Positions 17,355-26,939 are shown, counted from the first letter of the stretch. The stretch: 59,895 nucleotides of DNA from Phycisphaerales bacterium UBA3190 (GCA_002364005.1 DEXG01000023.1:30281-90175); one strand, 5' to 3'. The notes: generated by a model not told the origin, from the letters alone. Numbers and translations are program-made.

Positions 17355-20300
17355 ATGACCCAAGCCATATCTGTAGCCGCTGAAACCCCGACCGCCCCGC
17401 TGCCTCGTGCCGCTGGGCTTCGGCTGTCGTCGCTCACCCTTGCTGGGTTCAAGAGCTTTGCGGACAAAACCACCTTCAGCTTCAGCGATCCGATCACCGG
17501 CATCGTCGGGCCCAACGGGTGCGGCAAGTCCAATGTGGTCGATGCGATCAAGTGGGTGCTGGGCGAACGGTCGTCCAAGTCCTTGCGTGGCAAGGAGATG
17601 ATTGACTGCATCTTCGCCGGCTCTGCGGTCCGCAAGCCCTCGGGCATGGCGAGCGTGTGCCTGACCTTTGAGAACCCCAAGCTGACCCAAGAGCTGCTTG
17701 ATCAGCTCGCTCAGGCGGCGGGTCGTGCCGAGCAGCTGATCCAGGACGAAGAAGACAAGGCCGACGAGACGGCTGGCGATCAGCACCCCGAGCATGACAG
17801 CCACATCAGCGACGAGGACGCGGATCGGGCGGCTGAGCAGGGCGAGAGCGAAGCGGCGACGATCATCAGCGCCAAACACCGCATCGGTCGTCCGCTCCCA
17901 GTTGATGCCGACGAGGTGAGCGTGGAGCGCCGGCTCTACCGGGACGGCAAGTCCAAGTACATCATCAACGGGCGAGTTGCTCGGCTCAAGGACATCCGGG
18001 ACCTGTTCTTGGATACGGGTATTGGTGCGGATGCGTACTCGATCATCGAGCAGGGCAAGGTCGATCGGATGCTGCTGGCATCGCCCATGGAACGACGGGT
18101 GATCTTCGAGGAGGCGGCTGGCATCGCCAAGTACCGCCAGCGTCGGGTTGAGGCCCAGCGCAAGCTGGAAAAGACCGAAACCAACCTGATCCGTACACGC
18201 GAGCAGCTTGAGAGTACCGAGCGGCGTCTGCGCCTGGTCAAAGGGCAGGCGAGCAAGGCGAGACGCTTCCGGGAACTCGATAGTGAGTACCGTGCCCTTC
18301 GTATGGCGCTGGCGTTTGAGCAGTATGACGACATCCGTCAGCGGCTGGAGGGGTTGACCTCACAGCTGGCATCGCTTGAAGACGAGAAGCGTCGCACCGA
18401 GGCGACGCTGCATCAGGCCGAGGACGAGCACCGGGAAGCGAGCGAACAGCACCTGACGCGTTCACGCGCATTGCGGGAGTTGGAAGAGCAACTGACTAAG
18501 GCCCGGCATGCGCTCGAATCGGCGCAGCAGCGTGGCGAGATGACGATCAAGGCGATCGAGGAAGCGGCCCATTCGGTTGAGGTCGAGACCGGACGCATGC
18601 AGGAGGCCTCGGACCGGCTGCGTGAACTTGACGAGCAGATCGAGCGTCATAGCAAGGGCGTCGAGACGCTTGAGGGGCAGCTTGAATCCGCCCAGCAGGC
18701 GCTCAGCGAGGCCAACGAGACCAAGCACGAACGATCGCGCGAAGCGGCGACGCATCGCCAGCAGCTCGACGAGACGCGGGCGGCCTGCGCTTCGATTGAA
18801 CGCGAACACGCGACCCTCTCGGCCCGCGTACAAGCCGACGAACGCCGGATCGAATCGATCAATGAGCAGGCGAGCACGCTGCGGACCCGCCATGAGGCAT
18901 TGTTGAGTCAGCGGGACGAACGCGCATCGGGCATCGAGCAGAGCCAGGGTGAAATCGAGAAACTCGAAGCAGAAATTCAATCGCTCGAGACCCAGCTTCG
19001 CTCCATCACTGATGATGAACAGCGTGTGGGCGATACCCGTTCGCATCTGGCCAAGCTGGTCGATGAGCTTGACGAGCAGCGTGTGCGGCTGGAGACACGG
19101 ACCAGCACGCTTGAGGAGATGGTCAAGTCCCGCGTGGGGCTCGACGACAGCGTGCGTGCTGTGCTGGAGAAGAAGGAACAGGGCGCGGGCTTCTCGGGTG
19201 TGCTTGGGCCACTGGCAGAACTCATCGAGGTCAGCAGTGAGCACGCGGCGCCGATCGAATCGGCACTGGAAGACGCGCTGCAATCGGTCGTTGTTGAGTC
19301 GCTGGCAACCATGCCCAGTGCCGACGAGCTGGCCACCCTGCCCGGGCGTGTGACTTTCCTGCCGTTGACTGGCATGGGCTTCCCCACACCCAGCGATCTG
19401 GCGCTGAATCAGCTCGCGTCCGTTGTTGGGCAGCGTGTGACGCGCCTTCGCCCGCTGGTCCATGCGGCCAACCGCGACCCGCGTGTCGAGGCGATGCTCG
19501 ATCGGGTCCTGGCAACCACACTGCTGGTGAGCGATCTGGACACGGCGATGCTTCTGGCGGCAGGTCCGCTGCGTGGAATCAACGCACGGTTCGTCACCCA
19601 CACGGGCACGGTCATCGAGCCCGACGGACGGGTGTGTGCCGGACCGGCGAGTGATAACCCGGCTTCAGGGCTGCTGGCCCGGCGTGCGGAGTTGGATGAG
19701 CTGACGGCACAACTTGAAACTCATACCCGAGAGTACGAGACAAAGCGGGATGAGTTGGCACGGGTTGATGAGAACGCATCGCGTTTGGCCGAGCAACGCT
19801 CGCAGCTGCATACCGCGATCGCCTCGACCAAGCAGACGCTGGTGCATTCGCAGCACACCCTCGACAAGCATCAGGGCGAGCTGGATCGTTTGGGTCGCGA
19901 AGTCGAACGCGTCGAGGACGAGCAGCGCACCAGCGCCCGCCGACTCGATGAGATCAACAGTGAGCGCCAAACCCTCACCGAACGGGCAACCAAGCTTGAG
20001 GCCTTGCTTGAGGAGCAGCAGCAGCACGCCGAGCAATCGCGACAGAAGCTCGACGAGTGCGAGCGGGTGCTCGAAGAAGTCAACGAGACGGTCGCGGCGG
20101 CACGGGTGCAGTCTTCGACGGTGCACGAGCAGCTCCGCAGCGAGCAGCGTCAGTTGAATCAACTCCAGGCCCAGCGGGATGAGAGCGAACGACAGTGTGC
20201 GCTCGCCCAGCGGCACATCGAACGCACCAAGGCGATCCTCGATGAGCACCAGCAGGTTGCACGCGAGTCGATCGAGCAGGAGCGTGAGGCCACGGCACAG

Positions 20301-21455
20301 ATCGAGACGCTTGAGACCCAGTCGGGGCAGGCGGCCGAGCTGGTGCGTGAATCCGATGAGCAGCTCCGGGGTATCAACCAGCGTCTGGCGGCCGTGCGTG
20401 ACAGCGCCGAGGCGTTCCAGCGGGACTGGCACGCGATCGAGCTGGCCAAGCGTGAGACCGAGGTCAAGCGTGAGACGATCGAGGAACGCACGCTCGAGGA
20501 CTTGGGGATCGATCTCATCATCGACTACCCCGAGTACCGGTACATCATGCAGCCGGGTGATGTGGAGCGGATCGATGTTGAAGAGACCGTTGTGCGTGTC
20601 AACACCCTGCGCGGCGAGATCAAGAAACTGGGCAATGTGAACATCGCGGCGATCGACGAGGAGCAGAACCTCGCCGAGCGGAACGATGAGCTGATCGCGC
20701 AGGTGAAGGACATCGACGAGGCCCGCATCAAGCTGGCGACGCTGATCGAGAAGCTCAATGTCGCCTCACGCACCCGTTTCGGGGAAGTGTTCGAATCGAT
20801 CCAGCAGGAGTTCGGCGGACGCAACGGCATGTTCCGACGCCTGTTCGGTGGCGGTCGGGCCGAGGTGCGGCTCATGGGTCTGGTCAAGGAGGTCGATGGG
20901 CAGAAGGTCCAGACCGACGAGATCGACCTGCTCGAATCGGGTATCGAGGTCATCGCCAAGCCACCGGGCAAGGAGCCGCGTTCGATCAACCAGCTGTCGG
21001 GTGGCGAGAAGACCATGACGGCGGTGGCAATGCTGCTGGCGATCTTCCGGTCCAAGCCCTCGTGCTTCTGTGTGCTCGACGAAGTCGATGCGGCGCTCGA
21101 CGAGGCGAATGTCGGGCGGTTCTGCAGCACGCTGGACATCTTCGCCCAGCAGTCGCGGTTCATCGTCATCACGCACAACAAACGCACCATGCAGGCGACC
21201 GACAAGCTCTTCGGCGTCACCATGCAGGAGCGTGGCGTGTCCAAGCGGGTCGAGGTCCGCTTCGACCAGGTGGGCGAGGACGGGGAGATCGACAAGGAAG
21301 CGATCAAGACCGCCCAGGCCAAGGAGCAGGCCGAGCCCGTGCAGGCGGTCATCGAAGACGAGCCCGCACCCGAAGCCACCGAGGCCAAGCCCACTGGGGC
21401 GCTGCGTGCGGCGTTGGCGTCGATGCGAGAAGAATCGCCGGTCGAGTCGAACTGA
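17355..21455 (+). CDS. smc: Chromosome segregation protein SMC with an acidic insertion in the ATPase head
   Basis: 1366 residues; typical bacterial SMC is about 1150-1200. A condensin ATPase that organises and segregates the chromosome. Walker A VGPNGCGKSN (51-60) is followed by DAIKWVLGE. Long coiled coils run from about 240 to 600 and 790 to 1130, separated by a hinge (GFSGVLGPLAELIEV onward). The C-terminal head has signature NQLSGGEKTMTAVAML and Walker B CVLDEVDAALDEAN. The extra length lies partly in the first head lobe: between TFENPK (about 108) and LPVDADEVSVERRLY (about 181) there is a roughly 70-residue Asp/Glu-rich segment absent from ordinary SMC. GGAGG precedes ATG 17355. No scpA or scpB is adjacent. 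Confidence 0.95.
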   Translation: MTQAISVAAETPTAPLPRAAGLRLSSLTLAGFKSFADKTTFSFSDPITGIVGPNGCGKSNVVDAIKWVLGERSSKSLRGKEMIDCIFAGSAVRKPSGMASVCLTFENPKLTQELLDQLAQAAGRAEQLIQDEEDKADETAGDQHPEHDSHISDEDADRAAEQGESEAATIISAKHRIGRPLPVDADEVSVERRLYRDGKSKYIINGRVARLKDIRDLFLDTGIGADAYSIIEQGKVDRMLLASPMERRVIFEEAAGIAKYRQRRVEAQRKLEKTETNLIRTREQLESTERRLRLVKGQASKARRFRELDSEYRALRMALAFEQYDDIRQRLEGLTSQLASLEDEKRRTEATLHQAEDEHREASEQHLTRSRALRELEEQLTKARHALESAQQRGEMTIKAIEEAAHSVEVETGRMQEASDRLRELDEQIERHSKGVETLEGQLESAQQALSEANETKHERSREAATHRQQLDETRAACASIEREHATLSARVQADERRIESINEQASTLRTRHEALLSQRDERASGIEQSQGEIEKLEAEIQSLETQLRSITDDEQRVGDTRSHLAKLVDELDEQRVRLETRTSTLEEMVKSRVGLDDSVRAVLEKKEQGAGFSGVLGPLAELIEVSSEHAAPIESALEDALQSVVVESLATMPSADELATLPGRVTFLPLTGMGFPTPSDLALNQLASVVGQRVTRLRPLVHAANRDPRVEAMLDRVLATTLLVSDLDTAMLLAAGPLRGINARFVTHTGTVIEPDGRVCAGPASDNPASGLLARRAELDELTAQLETHTREYETKRDELARVDENASRLAEQRSQLHTAIASTKQTLVHSQHTLDKHQGELDRLGREVERVEDEQRTSARRLDEINSERQTLTERATKLEALLEEQQQHAEQSRQKLDECERVLEEVNETVAAARVQSSTVHEQLRSEQRQLNQLQAQRDESERQCALAQRHIERTKAILDEHQQVARESIEQEREATAQIETLETQSGQAAELVRESDEQLRGINQRLAAVRDSAEAFQRDWHAIELAKRETEVKRETIEERTLEDLGIDLIIDYPEYRYIMQPGDVERIDVEETVVRVNTLRGEIKKLGNVNIAAIDEEQNLAERNDELIAQVKDIDEARIKLATLIEKLNVASRTRFGEVFESIQQEFGGRNGMFRRLFGGGRAEVRLMGLVKEVDGQKVQTDEIDLLESGIEVIAKPPGKEPRSINQLSGGEKTMTAVAMLLAIFRSKPSCFCVLDEVDAALDEANVGRFCSTLDIFAQQSRFIVITHNKRTMQATDKLFGVTMQERGVSKRVEVRFDQVGEDGEIDKEAIKTAQAKEQAEPVQAVIEDEPAPEATEAKPTGALRAALASMREESPVESN

Positions 21456-21480
21456 ATCCCATCCGCCCCCGAATAGAAGG

Positions 21481-21520
21481 ACGCACGCCCCGCCAGAGCG
21501 GGTGCGTGGGGGTTTGTTCT
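21481..21520 (+). terminator. Possible terminator after smc
   Basis: ACGCA...CCCGC pairs with GCGGG TGCGT around a four-base loop, with a two- to three-base bulge on the 5' arm, followed by a GGGGGTTTGTTCTTC tail. The T-run is interrupted, so termination may be partial. It lies 25 bases after smc. Confidence 0.45.
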
Positions 21521-21550
21521 TCATCACTATTCATGTATGCTGGGGGCCAT

Positions 21551-22996
21551 ATGCGAGTTTCCTTCACACTGATCGCGTTTGTCGTGCTCACGCTGTTCTC
21601 GTCGCTGGTCGGGGCCGATGTCGTGACGCTCAAGGACGGCACCACCCATGAAGGGACGGTGATCAGCGAGAACCGGGCGCAGGTGGTGCTTGAGATTGTG
21701 ATCGCCAACATCAAGACGACCAAAACATTCCCACGCTACAAGGTGCGATCGATCGAGTACAAGCCGCTTGAAGAGGTCGAAGAACCGGAAGCTGAAGATG
21801 CGCCCGAGGAGACACCCGAGACCACGGGCGGAGACGCTGAGCCCGAAGTTGAGGACGAACCCGCAACGATTGGCGATCGGCCCGATCCGGTCATGGCCAT
21901 GCAACTGACGATCAAGGGCACGCTGGGCGAGCACTTCAACTCGCGTGGGCTCAAGAAGGCGCTGGATCTGGCGGTGAAGGAAGAGATCGAGCACATCGTG
22001 TTCTTCCTCGATTGTGATCAGGGCTATCTCTATGACTCGCTCGAGATGCTGCGTTTGTTCAATGCCTACGACGAGTATTTCAGTTACTACGCGTTTGTCA
22101 ATGACGATCTTCCCACCAGCGCCTATGTGTTTCTCGCGGTTGCCGACCGGGTGTTCCTGAACCCGAGTATTGAGTTGGGCGGGGACATGGATTACAGCAA
22201 CTGCCTATTCGGTACTGATCGCATCACCGAACGACCGTGGCGTGTCGACCTTCCCTACCGCGAGCAATGGAGCGATGAACTGCGGGAAGCCGCGCAACAC
22301 ACAAAGAAACCGCTGTCGTTCTTCGAGACCGACACCAAGTACAGCGAACAGGAAGTCGAAGTCATGGGTATGCCTGTCTTCGATGAACGCACCGGGCAGC
22401 GGGCCGTGCGCCGATTTGATCGCTTCTGGGTCCCCGAGACGACCGGACAGGAGATGATCGATGCGGGCCTGGGTGAGCCGATCTCTGGCAGTGTCAGCAG
22501 ACTCGGCGGGCTTCTGGGCATCGAGGGCTGGCGCGTGCAGGGTTCGATCGCCAGCAGGGCAATGCGGGCTGATGAACAGGCAGCGGTGCGGCTGGGGAAG
22601 CGGTACAAAGTAGCACGCCAGCACTTCCAGATGAGGCTCGTGAGTCTGACGCAGGACGACCCGCGCGACTCTGATTATGAGCTGGTGTACCAGAAAGATC
22701 GGGACGGAACGCTCCGATTCGATCTCGACCCGATCCCTGAACTTGGTGAGACAAATCGTTGGCGGCATTCGGTCGAACGCAAGATTCTGCAGTACCAGGA
22801 CTGCATGGAAGCCCACAAAGAGTTGGTCAAGATCGTTGAGGAGGGGCAGGAACTCGGGTTAAAGCAGGCACTCATGCCCGAGATCAAGGATGGCTACCTC
22901 GAAGAAATGAGGCTGCAGAACGAATGGTTCATCGAACACCAACGCGAGATCCCGGACGAGTACCTGAAACTGGATGCCGATCCGACGCGTCCCTGA
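21551..22996 (+). CDS. ClpP-fold (SppA/NfeD-type) exported protein with degenerate active site
   Basis: 481 residues with a signal peptide (MRVSFTLIAFVVLTLFSSLVGA). An N-terminal domain of about 50 residues (VVTLKDGTTHEGTVISENR, then ANIKTTKTFPRYKVRSI) is followed by an acidic linker and a ClpP/crotonase-fold domain. Compared with the neighbour at 23054, the oxyanion segment EIDSGGGYVYDA is FLDCDQGYLYDS, the serine segment ISAASIYVAASD is PTSAYVFLAVAD (Ser to Thr), and the region of the dyad Lys reads LPYREQW. It is therefore probably not a working protease. Start at ATG 21551; an in-frame ATG 18 bases upstream is possible. It forms a tandem pair with the next gene, whose N-terminal domain is nearly identical even at DNA level. 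Confidence 0.75.
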   Translation: MRVSFTLIAFVVLTLFSSLVGADVVTLKDGTTHEGTVISENRAQVVLEIVIANIKTTKTFPRYKVRSIEYKPLEEVEEPEAEDAPEETPETTGGDAEPEVEDEPATIGDRPDPVMAMQLTIKGTLGEHFNSRGLKKALDLAVKEEIEHIVFFLDCDQGYLYDSLEMLRLFNAYDEYFSYYAFVNDDLPTSAYVFLAVADRVFLNPSIELGGDMDYSNCLFGTDRITERPWRVDLPYREQWSDELREAAQHTKKPLSFFETDTKYSEQEVEVMGMPVFDERTGQRAVRRFDRFWVPETTGQEMIDAGLGEPISGSVSRLGGLLGIEGWRVQGSIASRAMRADEQAAVRLGKRYKVARQHFQMRLVSLTQDDPRDSDYELVYQKDRDGTLRFDLDPIPELGETNRWRHSVERKILQYQDCMEAHKELVKIVEEGQELGLKQALMPEIKDGYLEEMRLQNEWFIEHQREIPDEYLKLDADPTRP

Positions 22997-23053
22997 ACAT
23001 GAACTGCGCCTTTCACTCCTGAACTCATACAAAACTCCCCTTATACTGTGCTC

Positions 23054-24475
23054 ATGATTCACAAATCGATCTTCATCGTTGTTATTGGCTTTGTGCTTGC
23101 CCTGAGCACCGGTTTCTGCCGCGCTGACATTGTCACGCTCAAAGATGGGACCACCCACGAGGGGACGGTGGTCAGCGAGAACCGGGCGCAGGTGGTGCTT
23201 GAGATCGTGATCGCCAACATCAAGACGACCAAGACCTTCCCACGCTACAAGGTGCGATCGATCGAGTACAAGCCGGTTGAGGGTGCTGAGGAGCAGGAAG
23301 AAGACACGCCGGTGGTCCCCGAGGTCGATGATGAGCGTGAGCAGAATCAGCCCGATGAATCGGCATCGCCAGACGAAGCCGAGGACGATCATCAGAGCGC
23401 GGAGGATCGTCTCGCGGCGATCCGCGACCGGGAGTTGTACATCGTGATCCCGATCGAGGGGACGATCGGTGTGGAGAGTAATGCAGACGGGCTGAAGAAG
23501 GCGTTGACGCAAGCGCGTCGTCGCAAGGCCAAGCACATTGTCTTCGAGATCGATTCTGGGGGCGGCTATGTGTATGACGCCGTCGAATCGCTGAAGGTGC
23601 TCAAGGAGTTCGATGACGACTTCGAATACCACGCGTTGGTTGTTGAGGGCGCGATCAGTGCGGCGAGTATTTATGTGGCCGCGTCTGATCACATCTGGGT
23701 GCGTGCCGATGCCCGTGTTGGCGGGGCGGTGGCGTACTCGTCGGACACCTCGACCGGTGCGGCTGAGGTTGATGCGAAGATGAACTCGATCTGGGCGGCG
23801 GACATCGCGGCCCGTGCCCAGAGCAAGGGTCACCCGCCCGAGGTGTTCCGGGCGATGGTTGAGCCGGGTGCGGAGGTCTGGTTCGACGAGGACGGGAAGG
23901 TATACCCTTCACGCCCGAGCACGCGTGGCGCGCAGCAGATCGACAACAGCTCGACAATCCTGACGATCCGAGCGGATCAGATGATCGAGATCGGGATGGC
24001 CAAGCTCTTCGAGGGTGAGGTCAGCGAGCTGGGCGAGATGCTGGAGATCGCCAACTGGGCCGAGATCCGGGGCCTGGGTGCTCGTATGATGCTGGCCGCG
24101 GGGCGTGAGCGGGTCAAGATGCAGGAGCAGTACGACGAGGCGATCGTGGTTTTCCGGGATGCGCTGGAGGACTTCGAGGTCAACGACCCGCGTACCTTCG
24201 AGGATTACACCTTCTACATCCAGCCCAACGGGTCGCGGTACCCGGACGGGGATGCGATGCGGAAGTGGCGTGAGCGGAGCATCAAGGCGATCCGCAACTG
24301 CGACGACATGCTCGCGGCGTTGGTCCGCATCGCCGATGTCAATAAGCGAGCCAAGCGGGCCGGGGCGCTGCACCTGGAGATCGTCCCGGACGACCTGGGG
24401 CATGAGGCCTACACGAACATCAGCGAGGCGCGAGCATGGCTGGCGAGTCATCGCGATGACATGACCAAGCCCTGA
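23054..24475 (+). CDS. ClpP-fold (SppA/NfeD-type) exported serine protease
   Basis: 473 residues with a signal peptide (MIHKSIFIVVIGFVLALSTG, then FCRA). The N-terminal domain nearly equals that of the preceding paralogue: DIVTLKDGTTHEGTVVSEN and FPRYKVRSIEYKP. After an acidic linker comes a ClpP-fold protease domain: VIPIEGTIG, FEIDSGGGYVYDAVES (oxyanion region), GAISAASIYVAASD (candidate nucleophile Ser) and EVDAKMNSIWAAD (candidate dyad Lys), an arrangement known from NfeD-type membrane proteases. A helical C-terminal region of about 150 residues follows. Probably periplasmic or membrane-associated and acting on membrane-protein fragments. Start ATG 23054; a GTG six bases earlier is also in frame. 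The pair sits between smc and uvrB. Confidence 0.82.
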   Translation: MIHKSIFIVVIGFVLALSTGFCRADIVTLKDGTTHEGTVVSENRAQVVLEIVIANIKTTKTFPRYKVRSIEYKPVEGAEEQEEDTPVVPEVDDEREQNQPDESASPDEAEDDHQSAEDRLAAIRDRELYIVIPIEGTIGVESNADGLKKALTQARRRKAKHIVFEIDSGGGYVYDAVESLKVLKEFDDDFEYHALVVEGAISAASIYVAASDHIWVRADARVGGAVAYSSDTSTGAAEVDAKMNSIWAADIAARAQSKGHPPEVFRAMVEPGAEVWFDEDGKVYPSRPSTRGAQQIDNSSTILTIRADQMIEIGMAKLFEGEVSELGEMLEIANWAEIRGLGARMMLAAGRERVKMQEQYDEAIVVFRDALEDFEVNDPRTFEDYTFYIQPNGSRYPDGDAMRKWRERSIKAIRNCDDMLAALVRIADVNKRAKRAGALHLEIVPDDLGHEAYTNISEARAWLASHRDDMTKP

Positions 24476-24524
24476 TCGCGCTCTCGCGACCGATCGGGTG
24501 GGCATGGCACCGCTACGATCCTGC

Positions 24525-26792
24525 ATGCCCATCGATTCGACAAAGCCATTTGAAGTCGTCAGCGATTACCAGCCCGCGGGCGATCAGCCAGAGGCGATCG
24601 CGGGGTTGGCCAGCGCCATCGAATCTGGGCAGCAGCACAGCTGCCTGCTTGGGGCCACGGGCACGGGCAAGACCTACACGATGGCGCACACCATCGCCAA
24701 GGTCAACAAGCCAACGCTGGTGCTCTCGCACAACAAGACGCTCGCGGCCCAGCTCTTTGAGGAGTTCAAGGAGTTCTTCCCGCACAACAGCGTCAACTAC
24801 TTCGTCTCCTACTACGACTACTACCAGCCCGAGGCGTACATCCCCGGGCGGGACATCTACATCGAGAAGGACAGCGCCCGCAACGACGACCTGGACCAGC
24901 TGCGTCTGGCGGCGACCTCGAACCTCATTCAGCGACGGGACTGCATCGTCGTGGCGTCAGTCTCGTGCATCTTCGGGCTCGGCTCGCCCAGTGCCTATGG
25001 CGAGAAGGTGTACACGATCATGCGGGGCATGAACCTGCCCAGGCGGGAGCTGTTCCTGGCGCTCAACGCCATGCGGTACGAGCGGGCGGAGATCGACTTC
25101 ATGCGGGGCACCTATCGGGCGCGGGGGGATGCGATCGAGGTGTGGCCCGCGTACGAGAAGTTCGCGATCCGCATCGAGCTGTTCGGCGATGAGGTTGAAC
25201 GCATCGAGCTGATCAACCCGACCAGCGGGGAGCTGCTGGCCGAGGAATCCCAGTACTTCCTCTTCCCGGCGGTGCACTATGTCATGCCCGAAGACCGGAT
25301 GAGCGAGGTGCTCAAGTCGATTCGTGAGGAGATGGATGCGCGGGTCATGCACCTGCGTCACGAGGGCAAGCTGCTCGAGGCCCAGCGACTGCTGGCGCGG
25401 ACCAAGTACGACCTGGAGATGATCGAGGAGGTCGGGTACTGCCAGGGGGTGGAGAACTACTCGCGGTATATGGACGGGCGGTTGCCGGGTGAGCGGCCGT
25501 TCACGCTGCTGGATTACTTTGATTATGCGCCGGGGAGAACGAGCCGCGACCGTGAGGGAGCGGACATGGCAGACCAAACCCCTCCCTCACGGTCGGGGCT
25601 CGTCGACAGTCGAGATCATGAGATGGATGCCGCCCGGTTTGGAATCGAGCGGACGAATCTCAAGGACTGGATGATCATGATCGACGAGTCGCATGTGACC
25701 ATCCCGCAGATCCGGGCGATGTTCAACGGCGATAAGGCACGCAAGGAGGTGCTCGTTGAGCACGGGTTCCGGCTGCCGTCGTGTCTGGACAACCGCCCGC
25801 TTCGCTTCGAGGAGTTCGAGGCGCTGGTGCCTCAGGTTGTGTATGTGTCGGCCACGCCCGGGCCCTATGAGCTGGAGCAGACGCAGGGTGAGGTCATCGA
25901 GCAGGTGATCCGCCCGACGGGGTTGGTGGACCCGGAGATCGAGGTGCGTCCGGCATCAGGGCAGGTTCCCGATCTGCTGGAGCGGTGTACTGAGGTGGTG
26001 GCCCAGGGCAGCCGCGTGCTGGTGACGGCGTTGACCAAACGACTGTGCGAGGACCTGACGACCTACATGAGCGATCAGGGGCTGCGGGTGCGGTACCTGC
26101 ACAGCGACATCGACACGCTGGAGCGGGTGGAAATCCTGACGGACCTGCGTCGGGGCGAGTTTGATGTGCTTATTGGTGTGAACCTGCTGCGTGAGGGGCT
26201 GGACCTGCCCGAGGTGGCATTGGTGTGCATCCTTGATGCGGACAAGGAGGGCTTCCTGCGGAGCGCGACGGCGTTGATCCAGCAGATCGGTCGAGCGGCA
26301 CGGAACGCGGACTCGAAGGTGATCCTGTACGCCGACAAGGTGACCAAGGCGATGAGCACCGCGATGGACGAAACCGAGCGTCGTCGTGCCAAGCAGATCG
26401 AGTACAACACCGAGCATGACATTGTCCCGGTGACGATCCACAAGGCCATCCGGGGCGGTATCGAGAACATTCTCAAGGCCCGCAAGACGGCCAAGGCCGC
26501 GACCTTTGATGAGGCCGACGACCCGCCGATCGATGCGGCGATGCTGGTCAAGGCGCTGGAAACCGACATGCTCGAAGCGGCCGAGGCGACCGACTTCGAA
26601 TCGGCCGCCATGCTGCGTGACCAGATGCAGCATGTGCAGGAGTTGATTGAGCAGCACCAGACCGACGCGGTGCTCGATGGCGACGAGGACCTGATGCTGC
26701 GGCGGAGCGAAGTCGCACGGGCCATTGGTGCGCGTGGGCACAAGCCGGGCAGTGCGAATACAAGGCGGGGGAAGCCGCGGACGAAGAGGTAG
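24525..26792 (+). CDS. uvrB: UvrABC nucleotide excision repair subunit B with in-frame repeat insertion
   Basis: DNA-damage verification helicase that UvrA loads and that recruits UvrC. 755 residues, about 80 longer than most. Walker A GATGTGKTYTMAH, beta-hairpin YYDYYQPEAYIPGRDIYI, helicase motif IDESHVTIPQI, motif VI QQIGRAARN and a C-terminal UVR domain (FESAAMLRDQM) are present, so the core is intact. Between LLDYFDYAPG and WMIMIDESH (about 336-382), where relatives join directly, some 45 extra residues are encoded by a palindromic repeat pair and flanking sequence (25539-25603, see repeat entry). The frame stays open through it. ATG 24525 gives the normal N-terminus; upstream in-frame starts are unlikely. 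The C-terminus is basic. Confidence 0.95.
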   Translation: MPIDSTKPFEVVSDYQPAGDQPEAIAGLASAIESGQQHSCLLGATGTGKTYTMAHTIAKVNKPTLVLSHNKTLAAQLFEEFKEFFPHNSVNYFVSYYDYYQPEAYIPGRDIYIEKDSARNDDLDQLRLAATSNLIQRRDCIVVASVSCIFGLGSPSAYGEKVYTIMRGMNLPRRELFLALNAMRYERAEIDFMRGTYRARGDAIEVWPAYEKFAIRIELFGDEVERIELINPTSGELLAEESQYFLFPAVHYVMPEDRMSEVLKSIREEMDARVMHLRHEGKLLEAQRLLARTKYDLEMIEEVGYCQGVENYSRYMDGRLPGERPFTLLDYFDYAPGRTSRDREGADMADQTPPSRSGLVDSRDHEMDAARFGIERTNLKDWMIMIDESHVTIPQIRAMFNGDKARKEVLVEHGFRLPSCLDNRPLRFEEFEALVPQVVYVSATPGPYELEQTQGEVIEQVIRPTGLVDPEIEVRPASGQVPDLLERCTEVVAQGSRVLVTALTKRLCEDLTTYMSDQGLRVRYLHSDIDTLERVEILTDLRRGEFDVLIGVNLLREGLDLPEVALVCILDADKEGFLRSATALIQQIGRAARNADSKVILYADKVTKAMSTAMDETERRRAKQIEYNTEHDIVPVTIHKAIRGGIENILKARKTAKAATFDEADDPPIDAAMLVKALETDMLEAAEATDFESAAMLRDQMQHVQELIEQHQTDAVLDGDEDLMLRRSEVARAIGARGHKPGSANTRRGKPRTKR
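25539..25603. repeat. REP-like inverted pair inserted within uvrB
   Basis: Left unit 25539-25559 and right unit 25583-25603 are inverted copies matching at 20 of 21 positions, 23 bases apart. Each unit can also fold alone with its 3' flank. Read on the plus strand, the left unit forms CCGC-GA-CC-GTGA-GG-GA-GCGG. On the minus strand, the right unit forms CCCC-GA-CC-GTGA-GG-GA-GGGG. The outer stem changes on both sides together (CCGC/GCGG against CCCC/GGGG), a sign of selection for the hairpin. From memory, closely similar GAGCCGCGACCGTGAGGGA elements are common in planctomycete genomes; I cannot search to confirm this. It adds codons but no stop to uvrB. Confidence 0.85.
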
Positions 26793-26842
26793 TGTGGGCA
26801 ATAGGCAATCCGCCAGAGGGGGACCTTCGGTGGGCATCATTC

Positions 26843-26873
26843 TGTGCCTCCCCCCGCCCCGGGGGGAGGCACA
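26843..26873. repeat. GC-rich hairpin repeat (GTGCCTCCCC type)
   Basis: TGTGCCTCCCCCC and GGGGGGAGGCACA form a perfect 13-base stem around GCCCC, in the 147-base gap between uvrB and the next small gene. It shares the CCTCCCC...GGGGAGGCAC core with elements near 27932, 28251 and 33381. No T-run follows, so it is better treated as a dispersed repeat than a terminator, though it could slow transcription after uvrB. Confidence 0.65.
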
Positions 26874-26939
26874 AATGAACACTGACACGGACATCCCTCA
26901 CCCCACACCCCTGCCCCCATTCCCGTCATACCATCCACT

